54,599 nucleotides of DNA from Nocardia pseudovaccinii NBRC 100343 (lineage in GTDB: Bacteria; Actinomycetota; Actinomycetes; Mycobacteriales; Mycobacteriaceae), in the NCBI RefSeq assembly GCF_001613225.1, contig NZ_BDBY01000178.1:1-54599 (forward strand), read 5' to 3'. A program made the position numbers and the translations under genes. Positions 9,919 through 18,343 of this stretch are shown here, in pieces (position 1 is the stretch's first letter; each line of letters begins with the position of its first letter). The notes beneath the pieces were generated by a model, which was not told the DNA's origin, searched no databases, and saw nothing but the letters and a program-made list of their open reading frames with translations.

Positions 9919-11367
9919 ATGGAGTGGAATTTTCGGTCGGCCGAAGAGCTCGCGGCCGCATTGCGTGCCGGTGAGGTGACCTCGGTGGAACTGACCGACG
10001 AAGCGATCGCCCGTATCGAGCGCGACGACAAGTTGATCAACGCGATCTGTGTGCGGACCTTCGACCGTGCGCTGGCCGCCGCGCACCGTGCCGACCAGGC
10101 ACGCGCCCGCGGCGAGGACCGGCCGCTGCTCGGCATACCTGTGACGGTCAAAGAGTCCTATAACATCGCCGGGCTCCCCACGACCTGGGGCATGCCACTG
10201 CAGAGGAACTATGTGCCCACCGAGGACGCGGTGCAGGTGTCGCGGCTCGAAGCCGCGGGCGCGGTGGTGCTCGGTAAGACCAATGTGCCGTTGATGCTGC
10301 GAGATATCCAGAGCTTCAACGAGATCTACGGCACCACCAATAATCCGTGGAATCACGGCCGCACGTCGGGCGGATCCTCCGGCGGTTCGGCGGCGGCCCT
10401 GGCGGCCGGATTCGGCGCGCTGTCCCTCGGTTCCGACCTCGCCGGTTCGCTGCGCACCCCCGCGCATTTCTGCGGTGTCTACGCGCACAAACCGACACTC
10501 GGGCTGGCGCCGACCCGCGGCATGGTCGCGCCGCCCGCGCAGGCCTTGCCGATCGACCTCGACCTCGCCGTCGTCGGCCCGATGGCGCGTACCGCCCGCG
10601 ACCTCACGCTGCTGCTCGACGTCATGACCGGACCGGACCCACTGACCCACGGCATCGCCTACGACGTCGCACTGCCGCCCGCGCGCCACGAGCGGCTGTC
10701 GGACTTCCGTGTCCTGATCATCGAGGACCATCCGCTCATTGCGACCGGATCGGCGGTGCGGGCGGGCGTGAACCGGGTCGCCGAGGCGCTCGTCGAGGAG
10801 GGCGCCCGCGTCGAACGGCGCAGTCGGCTGCTGCCCGATCCGACCGAAGCGGCGACGCTCTACATGCTGCTGATGCTGTCGAACGCCGCCACGAGCCTTT
10901 CCGTCGAGGTGTACGAACAGCTGCAGACCCACGCCGCCGGCCTGAGCGCGGACGACCGGAGTCTGGATGCGGCGCGGCTGCGCGGCATGGTGCTCAGCCA
11001 CCGCGAATGGGTCGAGGCGAACAACCGTCGCGAACTGCACCGCCACGGCTGGCGACAGCTCTTCGCCGAGTTCGATGCCGTGGTGTGCCCCATCACGCCC
11101 ACTCCCGCCTTCCCGCACGACCACAGCGGAGGTCTGGAGAACCGGCACATCGACATCGACGGCGTCGAGTACCCGTACTTCGACCAGCTCGTCTGGGCCG
11201 GTGTGGCCACCATGCCCGGCCTGCCTGCCACCGCCGTACCGGCGGGCCGGTCCCCCGAGGGCCTGCCGGTGGGAGTGCAGCTCATCGGTCCGATGTTCGA
11301 GGACCGCACCCCGCTGCGGCTGGCCGAACTGCTCGAGCAGAAGATCGGCGGCTTCCAGGCACCGTAG
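9919..11367 (+). CDS. Amidase (amidase-signature family)
   Basis: A 482-aa hydrolase of the amidase signature family, which cleaves amides through a Ser-cisSer-Lys triad. The Lys lies in IPVTVKES near residue 78. The Gly/Ser-rich core GRTSGGSSGGSAAAL near 150 holds the cis-Ser, and the nucleophile region is GSDLAGSLRTPA. The C-terminus has the usual LPVGVQLIGP motif. Substrate is unknown. It is predicted to be cytoplasmic, with no signal peptide. A DUF402 gene and a second, only distantly similar amidase follow. Two direct repeats upstream may regulate it. Confidence 0.87.
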   Translation: MEWNFRSAEELAAALRAGEVTSVELTDEAIARIERDDKLINAICVRTFDRALAAAHRADQARARGEDRPLLGIPVTVKESYNIAGLPTTWGMPLQRNYVPTEDAVQVSRLEAAGAVVLGKTNVPLMLRDIQSFNEIYGTTNNPWNHGRTSGGSSGGSAAALAAGFGALSLGSDLAGSLRTPAHFCGVYAHKPTLGLAPTRGMVAPPAQALPIDLDLAVVGPMARTARDLTLLLDVMTGPDPLTHGIAYDVALPPARHERLSDFRVLIIEDHPLIATGSAVRAGVNRVAEALVEEGARVERRSRLLPDPTEAATLYMLLMLSNAATSLSVEVYEQLQTHAAGLSADDRSLDAARLRGMVLSHREWVEANNRRELHRHGWRQLFAEFDAVVCPITPTPAFPHDHSGGLENRHIDIDGVEYPYFDQLVWAGVATMPGLPATAVPAGRSPEGLPVGVQLIGPMFEDRTPLRLAELLEQKIGGFQAP

Positions 11368-11562
11368 TGCGCGCACCGAATCAGACCAGTGCGTCGGCGG
11401 CGGTGCCAGGCCTGCGCACTCGAGTTCAAGAGGCGTTCGAAGCCAGGCCTGCGCACTCGAGTTCAAGAGGCGTTCGAACAGGTCGCCTGGGAGATGGGCG
11501 TCCTGGCTCTCGCCCCCGACCTCATCAGCTCGGCGATCCTCGCCGATACCGATACCGACTGA
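11367..11562 (+). pseudogene. Small ORF broken by a 37-bp tandem duplication
   Basis: A GTG overlapping the amidase stop (TAGTG) opens VRAPNQTSASAAVPG and runs into the first repeat copy as LRTRVQEAFE. The second copy shifts the frame. If the duplication is removed, the frame continues QVAWEMGVLALAPDLISSA to a TGA at 11560-11562, about 55 codons. I recognise no family. It may be a gene remnant or chance. Confidence 0.25.
11405..11478. repeat. Perfect 37-bp tandem duplication
   Basis: Two adjacent identical 37-bp units, each beginning GCCAGGCCTGCGCACTCGAG, occupy 11405-11441 and 11442-11478. The length is not a multiple of three. The perfect identity suggests a recent slippage or recombination event. 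Confidence 0.95.
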
Positions 11563-11593
11563 ATCACCGCAGCCTCGCGCAAGGCGCGCAGAC

Positions 11594-11599
11594 TAGGCT
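11594..11599 (+). promoter_or_regulatory. -10 element, likely leaderless DUF402 gene
   Basis: TAGGCT ends six bases before the GTG start at 11606, the spacing expected when transcription starts at the start codon. No ribosome binding site is visible. Inference only. Confidence 0.4.
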
Positions 11600-11605
11600 G
11601 GCACG

Positions 11606-12199
11606 GTGACGCCTTTCGCGGTGGGTCGGACGATTGTGGTGCGGGACATGATCTTTGGGCGGGCATTCACCGAGTGGCCGCAGCGGGTGGTGGCGGATCG
11701 CGGCGACGAGTTGCGGGTGTTGCTGACGCCGGGGACGGAGGGCGCGGGGCCGGAGCTGTGGATCAGGTCCATGCGGGAGGACGATCGGGGCGCGCGGGAG
11801 CGCTTGCTGGAGGCCTATGCGCGGCGGGAGTGGGAGATGGGGATGTGGGTGTGGCAGCGCACCACGCGGCTGGCCATCATGTACGCCGATCGTCATTTCG
11901 CGATTGTCCCGACGTGGAATGAGCAAGGCGAATTCCTGTGGTGGTATGTCAATTTCCAGTTGCCGTTCACCCGGACCGCCGACGGCGTCGACACCAGTGA
12001 TCTGCATCTGGATCTCATTGTCGAACCGGATTTGAGCTATCGCTGGAAGGACGAGGACGAATACGCACTCGCCATCCGGCTGGGATTGGTGCCCGAGCAG
12101 TGGCAGCGCGCGATCGAGGGCGCGTGTGAAGAGGCCTTGGATATGGTGGTGCGCCGTGCCGGGCCCTTCGGCGAGGATTGGCGAGCGATTCCCGGGTAG
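11606..12199 (+). CDS. DUF402 domain protein
   Basis: A 197-aa cytoplasmic protein from GTG 11606. The DUF402 fold is recognisable by the paired stretches REWEMGMWVWQ and FLWWYVNFQLPF, then the acidic series DTSDLHLDLIVEPDLSYRWKDEDE. In related proteins these acidic residues bind divalent metals: FomD cleaves a cytidylyl phosphonate, and others hydrolyse nucleoside diphosphates. Here only a metal-dependent phosphoester hydrolase role can be suggested. It ends six bases before the convergent amidase. Expression probably starts from the close -10 at 11594. Confidence 0.8.
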   Translation: MTPFAVGRTIVVRDMIFGRAFTEWPQRVVADRGDELRVLLTPGTEGAGPELWIRSMREDDRGARERLLEAYARREWEMGMWVWQRTTRLAIMYADRHFAIVPTWNEQGEFLWWYVNFQLPFTRTADGVDTSDLHLDLIVEPDLSYRWKDEDEYALAIRLGLVPEQWQRAIEGACEEALDMVVRRAGPFGEDWRAIPG

Positions 12200-12205
12200 C
12201 AGAGG

Positions 12206-13597
12206 TCAGTCCTGGATGCGCCGCCACGGACGTTCGGATTCGAGGGCAAAGGCGATTTCGAGCAGCGTGCGTTCGTCGCCGTGGGCGGCGGAGAATTGCA
12301 TGCCGATCGGGAGGCCTTCGGCGGAGGCGCCCATGGGCAGCGAGATCGCGGGTGTGCCTGCGACATTGTTCAACGGGGTGAAGGCGACCCAAGAGATCAG
12401 GCGAGCGAACAGCTCGTCGAAAGGGACGGTCGGGTTCAGGTGGCCGAGTTGCGGAGTGGTGTGGACCAGGACCGGTGAGAGGATCAGTTCATGGTCGCGG
12501 AACATGCCCGCATAGGCGCGGCGCACTTGTGAAAGGCGGTAGAGGATGGCGGGTGTGCGTGCCATGGACTTGCGATACAGCGCTCCGAGTCCGTGCGTGA
12601 ACGCATCCAGATCGCCCGGCTGGAACCGCGGATCGATCGCGAATTTCCCACCCGCCTCGATCAGGAACGCCAAAAGTCCCCAGTAGGTGCTGAAGTCCTC
12701 GACGAAGCGTTGCGAGACCGGCAGTGCGATCGGAAGCACCTCATGACCCATCTTCTCCAGCAGCGCGACGGTGTCGTCGAGTACGGCCCGGGTCTGCGGG
12801 CACGTTTCGGTACCGGTGATGGAATCGGCGATCACCCCTATCCGCAGCCGCCGCCGCGCCGGGCCCTCGACCAGACCGACCGGCGGCAGCTTCGGATTGC
12901 GCCAATGACGTTCGGCCGCGGCGAAATACGCCGCGGTATCGCGCACCGATCGGGTGAGCACACCTTCGGAAACCAGATTGATCGGCATCGACCGCGCCTG
13001 CGGACCATCGATATGGCGCCCTCGACTCGGCTTCAACCCGACCAGACCGCAACACGCGGCCGGAATTCGAATCGACCCGCCACCGTCATTGCCGTGCGCG
13101 ATCGGCACCACACCCGCGGCCACCAATGCGGCCGCACCACCCGATGACGCGCCCGGCGAATAGTCCGTATGCCAGGGATTGCGTGTCGGTTCGGCCGCGG
13201 CGAATTCGGTGCTCGCGTTCAAACCGAACTCCGGTAGCCGACTCTTGCCCAGCACCGACATCCCGGTGCTCAGAAACTGTTTCGCATACGGCCCGTCTTC
13301 GGCGGCGGGCCGCCCGACGAACGCCGCGGTGCCGTGATTGGTCGGCAGACCGCGCACATCGGTGTTGTCCTTGACATACGTCGGCACACCGAACAGCGGC
13401 GCATCCGGATCACCCGCCGACAGCGCGGATTCCGCCGAGACCACCAGGGCGCGCAATGTCGGATCGACCTGCGCGGCCCGCGCTCGCGCCGCCTCGGCGA
13501 GCTCGGCTGTGCCGATTTCGCCTCGACGCACCAGTTTCGCAATCGTCACAGCATCGTGGTCGGCAAGCGCATCGTCGCTGAAGGCATGGAATCTCAT
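12206..13597 (-). CDS. Amidase (amidase-signature family)
   Basis: A 463-aa amidase-signature enzyme. The triad positions are Lys in VPTYVKDN near 78, cis-Ser in the core GASSGGAAALVAAG, and nucleophile Ser in GNDGGGSIRIPA. The C-terminus has LPIGMQFSA. The open frame extends to 13717, but ATG 13597 (MRFHAFSDDALA) gives the normal family start and the extra 40 residues look like non-coding sequence. It is not a close paralog of the amidase at 9919. Substrate unknown. It is divergent from the MspA porin gene and tail-to-tail with the DUF402 gene. Confidence 0.87.
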   Translation of the reverse strand: MRFHAFSDDALADHDAVTIAKLVRRGEIGTAELAEAARARAAQVDPTLRALVVSAESALSAGDPDAPLFGVPTYVKDNTDVRGLPTNHGTAAFVGRPAAEDGPYAKQFLSTGMSVLGKSRLPEFGLNASTEFAAAEPTRNPWHTDYSPGASSGGAAALVAAGVVPIAHGNDGGGSIRIPAACCGLVGLKPSRGRHIDGPQARSMPINLVSEGVLTRSVRDTAAYFAAAERHWRNPKLPPVGLVEGPARRRLRIGVIADSITGTETCPQTRAVLDDTVALLEKMGHEVLPIALPVSQRFVEDFSTYWGLLAFLIEAGGKFAIDPRFQPGDLDAFTHGLGALYRKSMARTPAILYRLSQVRRAYAGMFRDHELILSPVLVHTTPQLGHLNPTVPFDELFARLISWVAFTPLNNVAGTPAISLPMGASAEGLPIGMQFSAAHGDERTLLEIAFALESERPWRRIQD

Positions 13598-13718
13598 ATC
13601 CGGATTCTGCGCGCTGTGATACCGACCACGCACCGTTTTGGACGAGCGACCTGTCGACGGAGGTTCCGTACGGCGTCGGATATCGTTCGACTGCAACGTA
13701 AGCGAGGAGATCGACAAT

Positions 13719-14357
13719 ATGAATAGCTCGACCGGCGTCCCGCTATGCCTACTGGCCGCGGGGGTGCTGAGTTTCGTTCCAGCACAATCGGCTTCGGCTG
13801 ATGCACTGCCGGATCAGTCCCGCACGGTCACCACCGAGGACGGCTGGCAGCTCACGGTGACGAAAACCGCCGAAAACCTCGATCGGGTTCCCAATCTTGC
13901 CGAGACCGCTTTCACTCGAGAGGGCTTCGTCAGTGTGCGCGCGGCCGCCGATATCACCGGTGCGGGCAGTGTGTCGGTCAACTCGGGCACGCTCACGCTG
14001 GGTTACCAAATCGGTTGCCAGATCGATGTTTCCAATGGCATCTCGCTCGGGCTCGCAGCGTCGGTCGGACCGAATGTCAATGTGATGGTCGCGCCGACTC
14101 CCGGTCTGAGCGTCGGCGTCGGGGCCGCGGCACTGCCCAGCGTATCGACCACCTTCAAACCGGGCACGATCACCACCATCCCGTTCGGCACCAAAGCCCT
14201 TGCCGGACCCCATGGTTCGATCACCACCGATCAGGTGCAGATCAAAATCGATGCCTGCATGGGGCCGGTCAGCCTGCGCTCGTATGTGATCGCGACCATT
14301 TCCACCGACACCGCCGACAATTCGGCCGCGGTGTACGGCGATCCGATCTGGTTGTGA
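13719..14357 (+). CDS. MspA-family outer-membrane porin
   Basis: A 212-aa secreted protein with an N-terminal signal peptide (hydrophobic core LCLLAAGVLSFV, likely cut after QSASA). The mature part has the MspA hallmarks: DGWQLTVTKTAEN near the start, an internal LGYQIGCQIDVS stretch and many short alternating beta segments. The final segments include QIKIDACMGPVSLRSYV. MspA porins form octameric channels through the mycolic-acid outer membrane and let small hydrophilic solutes in. GCGAGGAGA lies ten bases before the ATG; a longer in-frame start at 13638 is less likely. A second secreted-protein gene begins five bases after the stop. Confidence 0.9.
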   Translation: MNSSTGVPLCLLAAGVLSFVPAQSASADALPDQSRTVTTEDGWQLTVTKTAENLDRVPNLAETAFTREGFVSVRAAADITGAGSVSVNSGTLTLGYQIGCQIDVSNGISLGLAASVGPNVNVMVAPTPGLSVGVGAAALPSVSTTFKPGTITTIPFGTKALAGPHGSITTDQVQIKIDACMGPVSLRSYVIATISTDTADNSAAVYGDPIWL

Positions 14358-14362
14358 TCGCC

Positions 14363-14668
14363 ATGTCCGTCACATTCCGCCGAGCCGTCCTGGTCGCGGC
14401 CGGAGTCCTGATGATCGCCACGAGCGCGCTGTCTGTCACCCATGCGGCCCCGATCGTGCCCGCCACCTGCGGCGAATCCGATGCTCCCGACTGCACCGAA
14501 CCGACCCCTGACAAGACTCGGGTCATCGTTCCCGCACCAGCCGCACCGCCATTGCTCACACCGGCGCTACCGCCGCCACCGGCAAAGCCGGGTTCGCCCG
14601 CCGCCGCATTGACCCCACCAGCGCCGGTCCCGCATCCGGGCCCGCCGATCGTGCCTGCCGCGGAGTGA
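14363..14668 (+). CDS. Small secreted proline-rich protein
   Basis: A 101-aa protein, unrecognised by family. It has a clear signal peptide (RRAVLVAAGVLMIATSAL, cut near VTHA) and a mature part with two Cys in a short loop (TCGESDAPDC). A Pro/Ala-rich tail follows, with runs such as PALPPPPAKPG. It starts five bases after the MspA-type porin gene, so the two are probably co-transcribed. Proline-rich tails of this kind often span the cell wall. A role as porin partner is inferred only from position. It ends two bases from a convergent stop. Confidence 0.7.
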   Translation: MSVTFRRAVLVAAGVLMIATSALSVTHAAPIVPATCGESDAPDCTEPTPDKTRVIVPAPAAPPLLTPALPPPPAKPGSPAAALTPPAPVPHPGPPIVPAAE

Positions 14669-14670
14669 AT

Positions 14671-15147
14671 TCAGCTGCGGCGCAACTCGAAAATGCGGAA
14701 GATCCGCCCGCCGGACAGCTCGCATTCCATTTCGTAGCCCGGCCAGAACTCCACCGCCAGATCCCAGGCCCGTTTGCGGTCCATCCCGGTGACCTCGCTG
14801 ACGGTCACCTCGAACCGCTCGCCTTTCAGCCCGACAATGGCGGTGTCGGCGGACCGCAGGTTTGCCGACCACACCGGATGCTCGGGGCTGCCCCAGTTGG
14901 AGCCCACCAGCAGCAAGTCGTCACCGCGCGGCACGTACAGCAGCGATGTGGTGCGCGCGATCCCGGTTTTGCGGCCCGCGACGGTCAGCTCGATCGACGG
15001 CAATCCCGCCAGATCGAGCACACCGCGCCGACCACGGCTGACCCGCCGCACAAACCGTTCCAGCCGCATCACTATCGGCGCCGTGCGCATGACCCAGCGT
15101 TTCTGCGCGATCCGGCGAGCTACCGCGGGCAGCGGATTCGACACCAT
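14671..15147 (-). CDS. Deazaflavin (F420)-dependent nitroreductase family protein
   Basis: A 158-aa protein of the DDN/FDOR family of split-barrel oxidoreductases, common in F420-making actinobacteria. Typical pieces are the Gly-Arg-Lys-Thr signature in LTVAGRKTGIARTT, the strand LLLVGSNWGSPEHPVW, and the following N-L-R segment. Related proteins use F420H2 to reduce quinones or nitro compounds. ATG 15147 (MVSNPLPAVARR) is chosen; the frame is open further upstream to 15282, but that part resembles spacer. It is downstream of the molybdoenzyme gene on the same strand (76-bp gap), so co-transcription is possible. Confidence 0.8.
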   Translation of the reverse strand: MVSNPLPAVARRIAQKRWVMRTAPIVMRLERFVRRVSRGRRGVLDLAGLPSIELTVAGRKTGIARTTSLLYVPRGDDLLLVGSNWGSPEHPVWSANLRSADTAIVGLKGERFEVTVSEVTGMDRKRAWDLAVEFWPGYEMECELSGGRIFRIFELRRS

Positions 15148-15223
15148 AATTCGAAATCCTGACAGAAATCCGACACCGGACCACAGCCGGGACGCCGCGT
15201 TGAGACCAGCCTCACCCGCGCCA

Positions 15224-17506
15224 TCACGAAATGCTCTCGACCGTGGCCGGTGGCCGGACAACGGCCACATCCGGTAGCTCACCCTCGTAGGGCTCGATCT
15301 CGACGAGCGCCAATTGTCCGGCGCAGCTCTGACTCAGGGTCGATGCGGGACGGTCCGCGGTGAGCACATTCGGGTTGCCGTGCCGACAGAAGGTGGGGTC
15401 GGCCGGATCCGGGTCGTACCAGGCCCCCGTCGACAGCTGCGCGACCTGCGGCCGGACCGCGTCGTCGACGACCAGCCCGGCCAGGCAGCTTCCGCGATCG
15501 TTGAAGATCCGCACGATATCCCCGTCCCACAGACCTCGTGCCGCGGCATCGTCGGGATGTAGCCGCACCGGTTCTCGCCCACCGATTTTCACCGACTGAC
15601 TGTGCGCGCCGACATCGAGCTGACTGTGCAGTTTGGCGCGCGGCTGATTCGCGACGAGCTGCAGCGGAAATCGTGTCGCGGCACCCAGCCATTCCTCCGG
15701 TTCCAACCACACCGGGTAACCCGGCGTATCGGCATATCCGAATCCGTCGATCGTTTCGGAAAAGATCTCGATCTTGCCGCTGGGAGTGGTGAGCGGGAAG
15801 CGCTCCGGATCCGCGCGGAAATCTGCGAACAGCACCTGCTCTGGATCGGGCACCTCGACCGTGAACGACTCGCTGTCCCAGAATTCGTCGAACTCCGGCA
15901 CCGTCGGATCGGCGAGCCCGGCGCGCCATTGCTCGTACAGGTGCCGCAACCATTCCTCGACGGTGCGCCCCTCGGTGAATTCCTTACCGACACCGATACT
16001 TTCGGCCAGTTCAGCGAAGATTGCGTAGTCGTCACGGGAGGTACCATGCGGCCGGGTAAGCGCTTTCATCGGGAAGAACTCGCGATCGTTCTGCCCGGAG
16101 CCGAAATCATCGCGTTCGATGCTCATAGTCGCCGGGAGGACGACATCGGCGTGGCGCGCGGTGGCGGTCCAGAACGCATCGTGCACGACCACCGTCTGCG
16201 GCCGGGTGAACGCCGAGTGCAGCCGGGCCAGATCCTGGTGGTGGTGAAAGGGGTTCCCGCCGCACCAGTACACCAACTTGATATCCGGATAAACCAACCG
16301 CATACCGTTGAAATCGAAGGGCGCCCCCGGATTCAGCAGCATATCGGCGATTCTGGCAACTGGAATGAACGTCGAAACACCGTTGCCGCCTTGCGGAAAC
16401 CTCGGCACCGACTGCCCGCGCGCCGGATCACCGACATGCGCGCACGATCCGTAACTGTGCCCGAATCCCCCACCCGGCAGACCGATCTGGCCCAGCATCG
16501 CCGCAAGCACCACGCCGAGCCACAGCGGTTGTACACCGTGCTCGGCACGCTGCAACGACCAGCTCACATTGATCATCGTGCGCGCGGCAGCCATCTCCCG
16601 TGCCAGCGACCGGATCCGCCCGGCCGACAACCCGGTGATCGCTTCCGCCCACGCGGGATCCTTGACGACGCCATCGGTTTCGCCCCGCACATAACCGATG
16701 AACCGCTCGTACCCGACCGTGTACCGATGCAGAAAGTCGTTGTCCGCCAACCCCTCCGCATCCAATACCTGGGCCAGCGCCAGCATCAGCGCCGCATCGC
16801 TACCTGGCCGCAGTGCGATCCACTCGGCCGCGGCCTCCGCCGGAATGTCATCGCGCAGTGGGCTGATGGATACGAATCGGCAGCCGCGCGCCCGCGCGGC
16901 CGCGATCCAGGCTCTGGTGTTGTGCCGCGACACACCACCCGGCGAGACCGCGGAGTTCTTCGGCGACAGCCCACCGAAGGCCACCACCAACTCCGTGTTC
17001 TCGACGAGCACGCTCTTCGCGGTCGCGTGCCCCTCGAACAGCCCCATCGAGCCGATCACATGCGGCAACAACACCTGTGAAGTTCCCAGACTGTAGCTGT
17101 GCACACTCCGGACATAACCGCCGAGACAGTTCAGAAACCGATGCACCTGACTCTGCGCGTGATGAAACCGCCCCGCACTCGACCACCCGTACGAGCCGCC
17201 GTACACCGACTCCGCGCCGTACTCGCCGTACACCCGATTCAACTCACCGGACACCAACTGCACCGCGGTGTCCCACGACACCGGGACAAACGACTCATCG
17301 CCGCGCCCCGGTGCACCCGGCCCGTGCGCCGACCACCCCTGTCGCACATAAGGCTGATCGATCCGCGTCGGATGATGTTGTGCCGAGGCCACATTCTCGA
17401 TCAATGCCGTCGGTTCCGGATCCCCGCGCCACGGACGCACTGCGGTCAACCGCTGCCCGTCGCTCTCGGCTTCGAACACTCCCCAGTGCGTCAGATGCGC
17501 GGCCAT
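15224..17506 (-). CDS. Molybdopterin oxidoreductase, BisC/TorA type
   Basis: A 760-aa enzyme of the DMSO reductase family without an N-terminal iron-sulfur cysteine motif. It therefore fits biotin sulfoxide, TMAO or methionine sulfoxide reductases (BisC/TorA/TorZ), whose molybdenum is held by serine. The likely ligand is in YGGSYGWSSAGRFHHAQ near 105. Other family markers are WCGGNPFHHHQDL, VVLPATMSIERDD and the C-terminal molydopterin domain (LVANQPRAKLHSQLD). No twin-arginine signal is visible, so it is probably cytoplasmic like BisC. It would scavenge or repair S- or N-oxides. ATG 17506 or GTG 17509 may be the start. Confidence 0.87.
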   Translation of the reverse strand: MAAHLTHWGVFEAESDGQRLTAVRPWRGDPEPTALIENVASAQHHPTRIDQPYVRQGWSAHGPGAPGRGDESFVPVSWDTAVQLVSGELNRVYGEYGAESVYGGSYGWSSAGRFHHAQSQVHRFLNCLGGYVRSVHSYSLGTSQVLLPHVIGSMGLFEGHATAKSVLVENTELVVAFGGLSPKNSAVSPGGVSRHNTRAWIAAARARGCRFVSISPLRDDIPAEAAAEWIALRPGSDAALMLALAQVLDAEGLADNDFLHRYTVGYERFIGYVRGETDGVVKDPAWAEAITGLSAGRIRSLAREMAAARTMINVSWSLQRAEHGVQPLWLGVVLAAMLGQIGLPGGGFGHSYGSCAHVGDPARGQSVPRFPQGGNGVSTFIPVARIADMLLNPGAPFDFNGMRLVYPDIKLVYWCGGNPFHHHQDLARLHSAFTRPQTVVVHDAFWTATARHADVVLPATMSIERDDFGSGQNDREFFPMKALTRPHGTSRDDYAIFAELAESIGVGKEFTEGRTVEEWLRHLYEQWRAGLADPTVPEFDEFWDSESFTVEVPDPEQVLFADFRADPERFPLTTPSGKIEIFSETIDGFGYADTPGYPVWLEPEEWLGAATRFPLQLVANQPRAKLHSQLDVGAHSQSVKIGGREPVRLHPDDAAARGLWDGDIVRIFNDRGSCLAGLVVDDAVRPQVAQLSTGAWYDPDPADPTFCRHGNPNVLTADRPASTLSQSCAGQLALVEIEPYEGELPDVAVVRPPATVESIS

Positions 17507-17590
17507 CACTCCACGGTAGCCCGGCCCACCGACAGGTTCACTTTGTTATGAACGCCGCGCTGGTTCGCGGTTTCTGCCCGCCCGGCAATC

Positions 17591-17761
17591 TCAGATGCAG
17601 ATGCTGAAGCTGAAGAAGGGACCCAGCGGGACGTTGAAGCAGAAAGCGACCGAACCGAACGCAGGTGTAACCGGTTCCGCCGATGCCGCGGGAGCGGCCA
17701 GAGCGCCAACAGATACGGTGATGGCGATCGCGGCGATCGCCGAGGCAATTCTGGTGGTCAT
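17591..17761 (-). CDS. Small secreted two-cysteine peptide, 56 aa
   Basis: Reading from ATG 17761, after AGGAAA seven bases upstream, gives a 56-residue product with a convincing signal peptide (IASAIAAIAITVSVGALAAP, cut after AASA). The mature peptide is only about 27 residues. It is rich in Phe and has two Cys: FCFN and the C-terminal ICI. I do not recognise a family; such short secreted peptides are frequent in Nocardia. It stands alone on the minus strand, between the molybdoenzyme and rhodanese genes. A disulfide between the two Cys is plausible. Confidence 0.6.
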   Translation of the reverse strand: MTTRIASAIAAIAITVSVGALAAPAASAEPVTPAFGSVAFCFNVPLGPFFSFSICI

Positions 17762-17879
17762 TACAACGTTTCCTGACTGATCGACGATGATGATGCCCCC
17801 GACCAGAAATCGTTACGTCTACGATGATCCACTGATCCCCTAGCGGGCACAAGACCGCGCATCGTCTCGTCAATAGGCG

Positions 17880-17909
17880 CGCGGTCGGGCGGTGCACCGC
17901 CCGACCGCG
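17880..17909 (-). terminator. Hairpin terminator of rhodanese gene
   Basis: A perfect 30-bp palindrome (CGCGGTCGGGCGGTG and its complement) begins 12 bases after the rhodanese stop. It has no U tract. Confidence 0.75.
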
Positions 17910-17921
17910 ATCCGGCCGGAC

Positions 17922-18251
17922 TCAGGATTCGGATTCGATCGGCAGGCCCGCTTCGGTCCAATCCTGGATGCCTGCGCGGTAGGCACGGACGTTCGTATAT
18001 CCGAGGGAGCGCAGTTTGACCGCGACGACCTCGCTGTTCTGGCAGGCGTTGTTCGAGCAGTAGGTCACGATGGGTGCGTGCTGGTCCGGAAGCAAACGCG
18101 CAGCTCGGGATTCCACATCAGCTTCGACCAAGGTGAGCGCGCCCGGCAGATGCGCCTTCTCGTAGTAGCCCGCACCGAGTGTGTCCAGGACCGTCACCGT
18201 ACCGGCCTCGATCGCGGCGGCCAGTTCGTCACGGGCGATGACTGTGCTCAT
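17922..18251 (-). CDS. Rhodanese-like sulfurtransferase domain protein
   Basis: A 109-aa single rhodanese domain. The active-site loop is YCSNNACQNS near residue 65, where the first Cys would carry the persulfide. The CH2B-like motif AGYYEKAHLPGAL is near 28, and the C-terminus has YRAGIQDWTEAGLP. It should transfer sulfane sulfur to cyanide, thiols or a partner protein. The loop is longer than the canonical CxxGxR, so the true acceptor is unclear. It is divergent from a MarR regulator across 92 bp holding two inverted repeats, so the regulator probably controls it. Confidence 0.85.
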   Translation of the reverse strand: MSTVIARDELAAAIEAGTVTVLDTLGAGYYEKAHLPGALTLVEADVESRAARLLPDQHAPIVTYCSNNACQNSEVVAVKLRSLGYTNVRAYRAGIQDWTEAGLPIESES

Positions 18252-18270
18252 GAGATTTCCTTCCCGATGG

Positions 18271-18325
18271 CATACACAAATTGTATGTGCGTGCGCACGC
18301 TATTATATGCGTGCGGATGCACGCA
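18271..18325. promoter_or_regulatory. Two inverted repeats between rhodanese and MarR genes
   Basis: CATACA-5-TGTATG lies at 18271-18287 and TGCGTGC-4-GCACGCA at 18308-18325. Both sit in the divergent promoter region and are good candidates for binding sites of the adjacent MarR protein. Confidence 0.55.
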
Positions 18326-18343
18326 AGTGGTTAGAATCGGCCC

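Noticed and set aside
11405..11478. Possible mini CRISPR
   Set aside because: The two 37-bp copies are directly adjacent with no spacer and there are no cas genes.
15602..17080. Long plus-strand open frame opposite the molybdoenzyme
   Set aside because: It is an antisense artefact of high-GC codon bias; the minus-strand frame has clear molybdoenzyme motifs.
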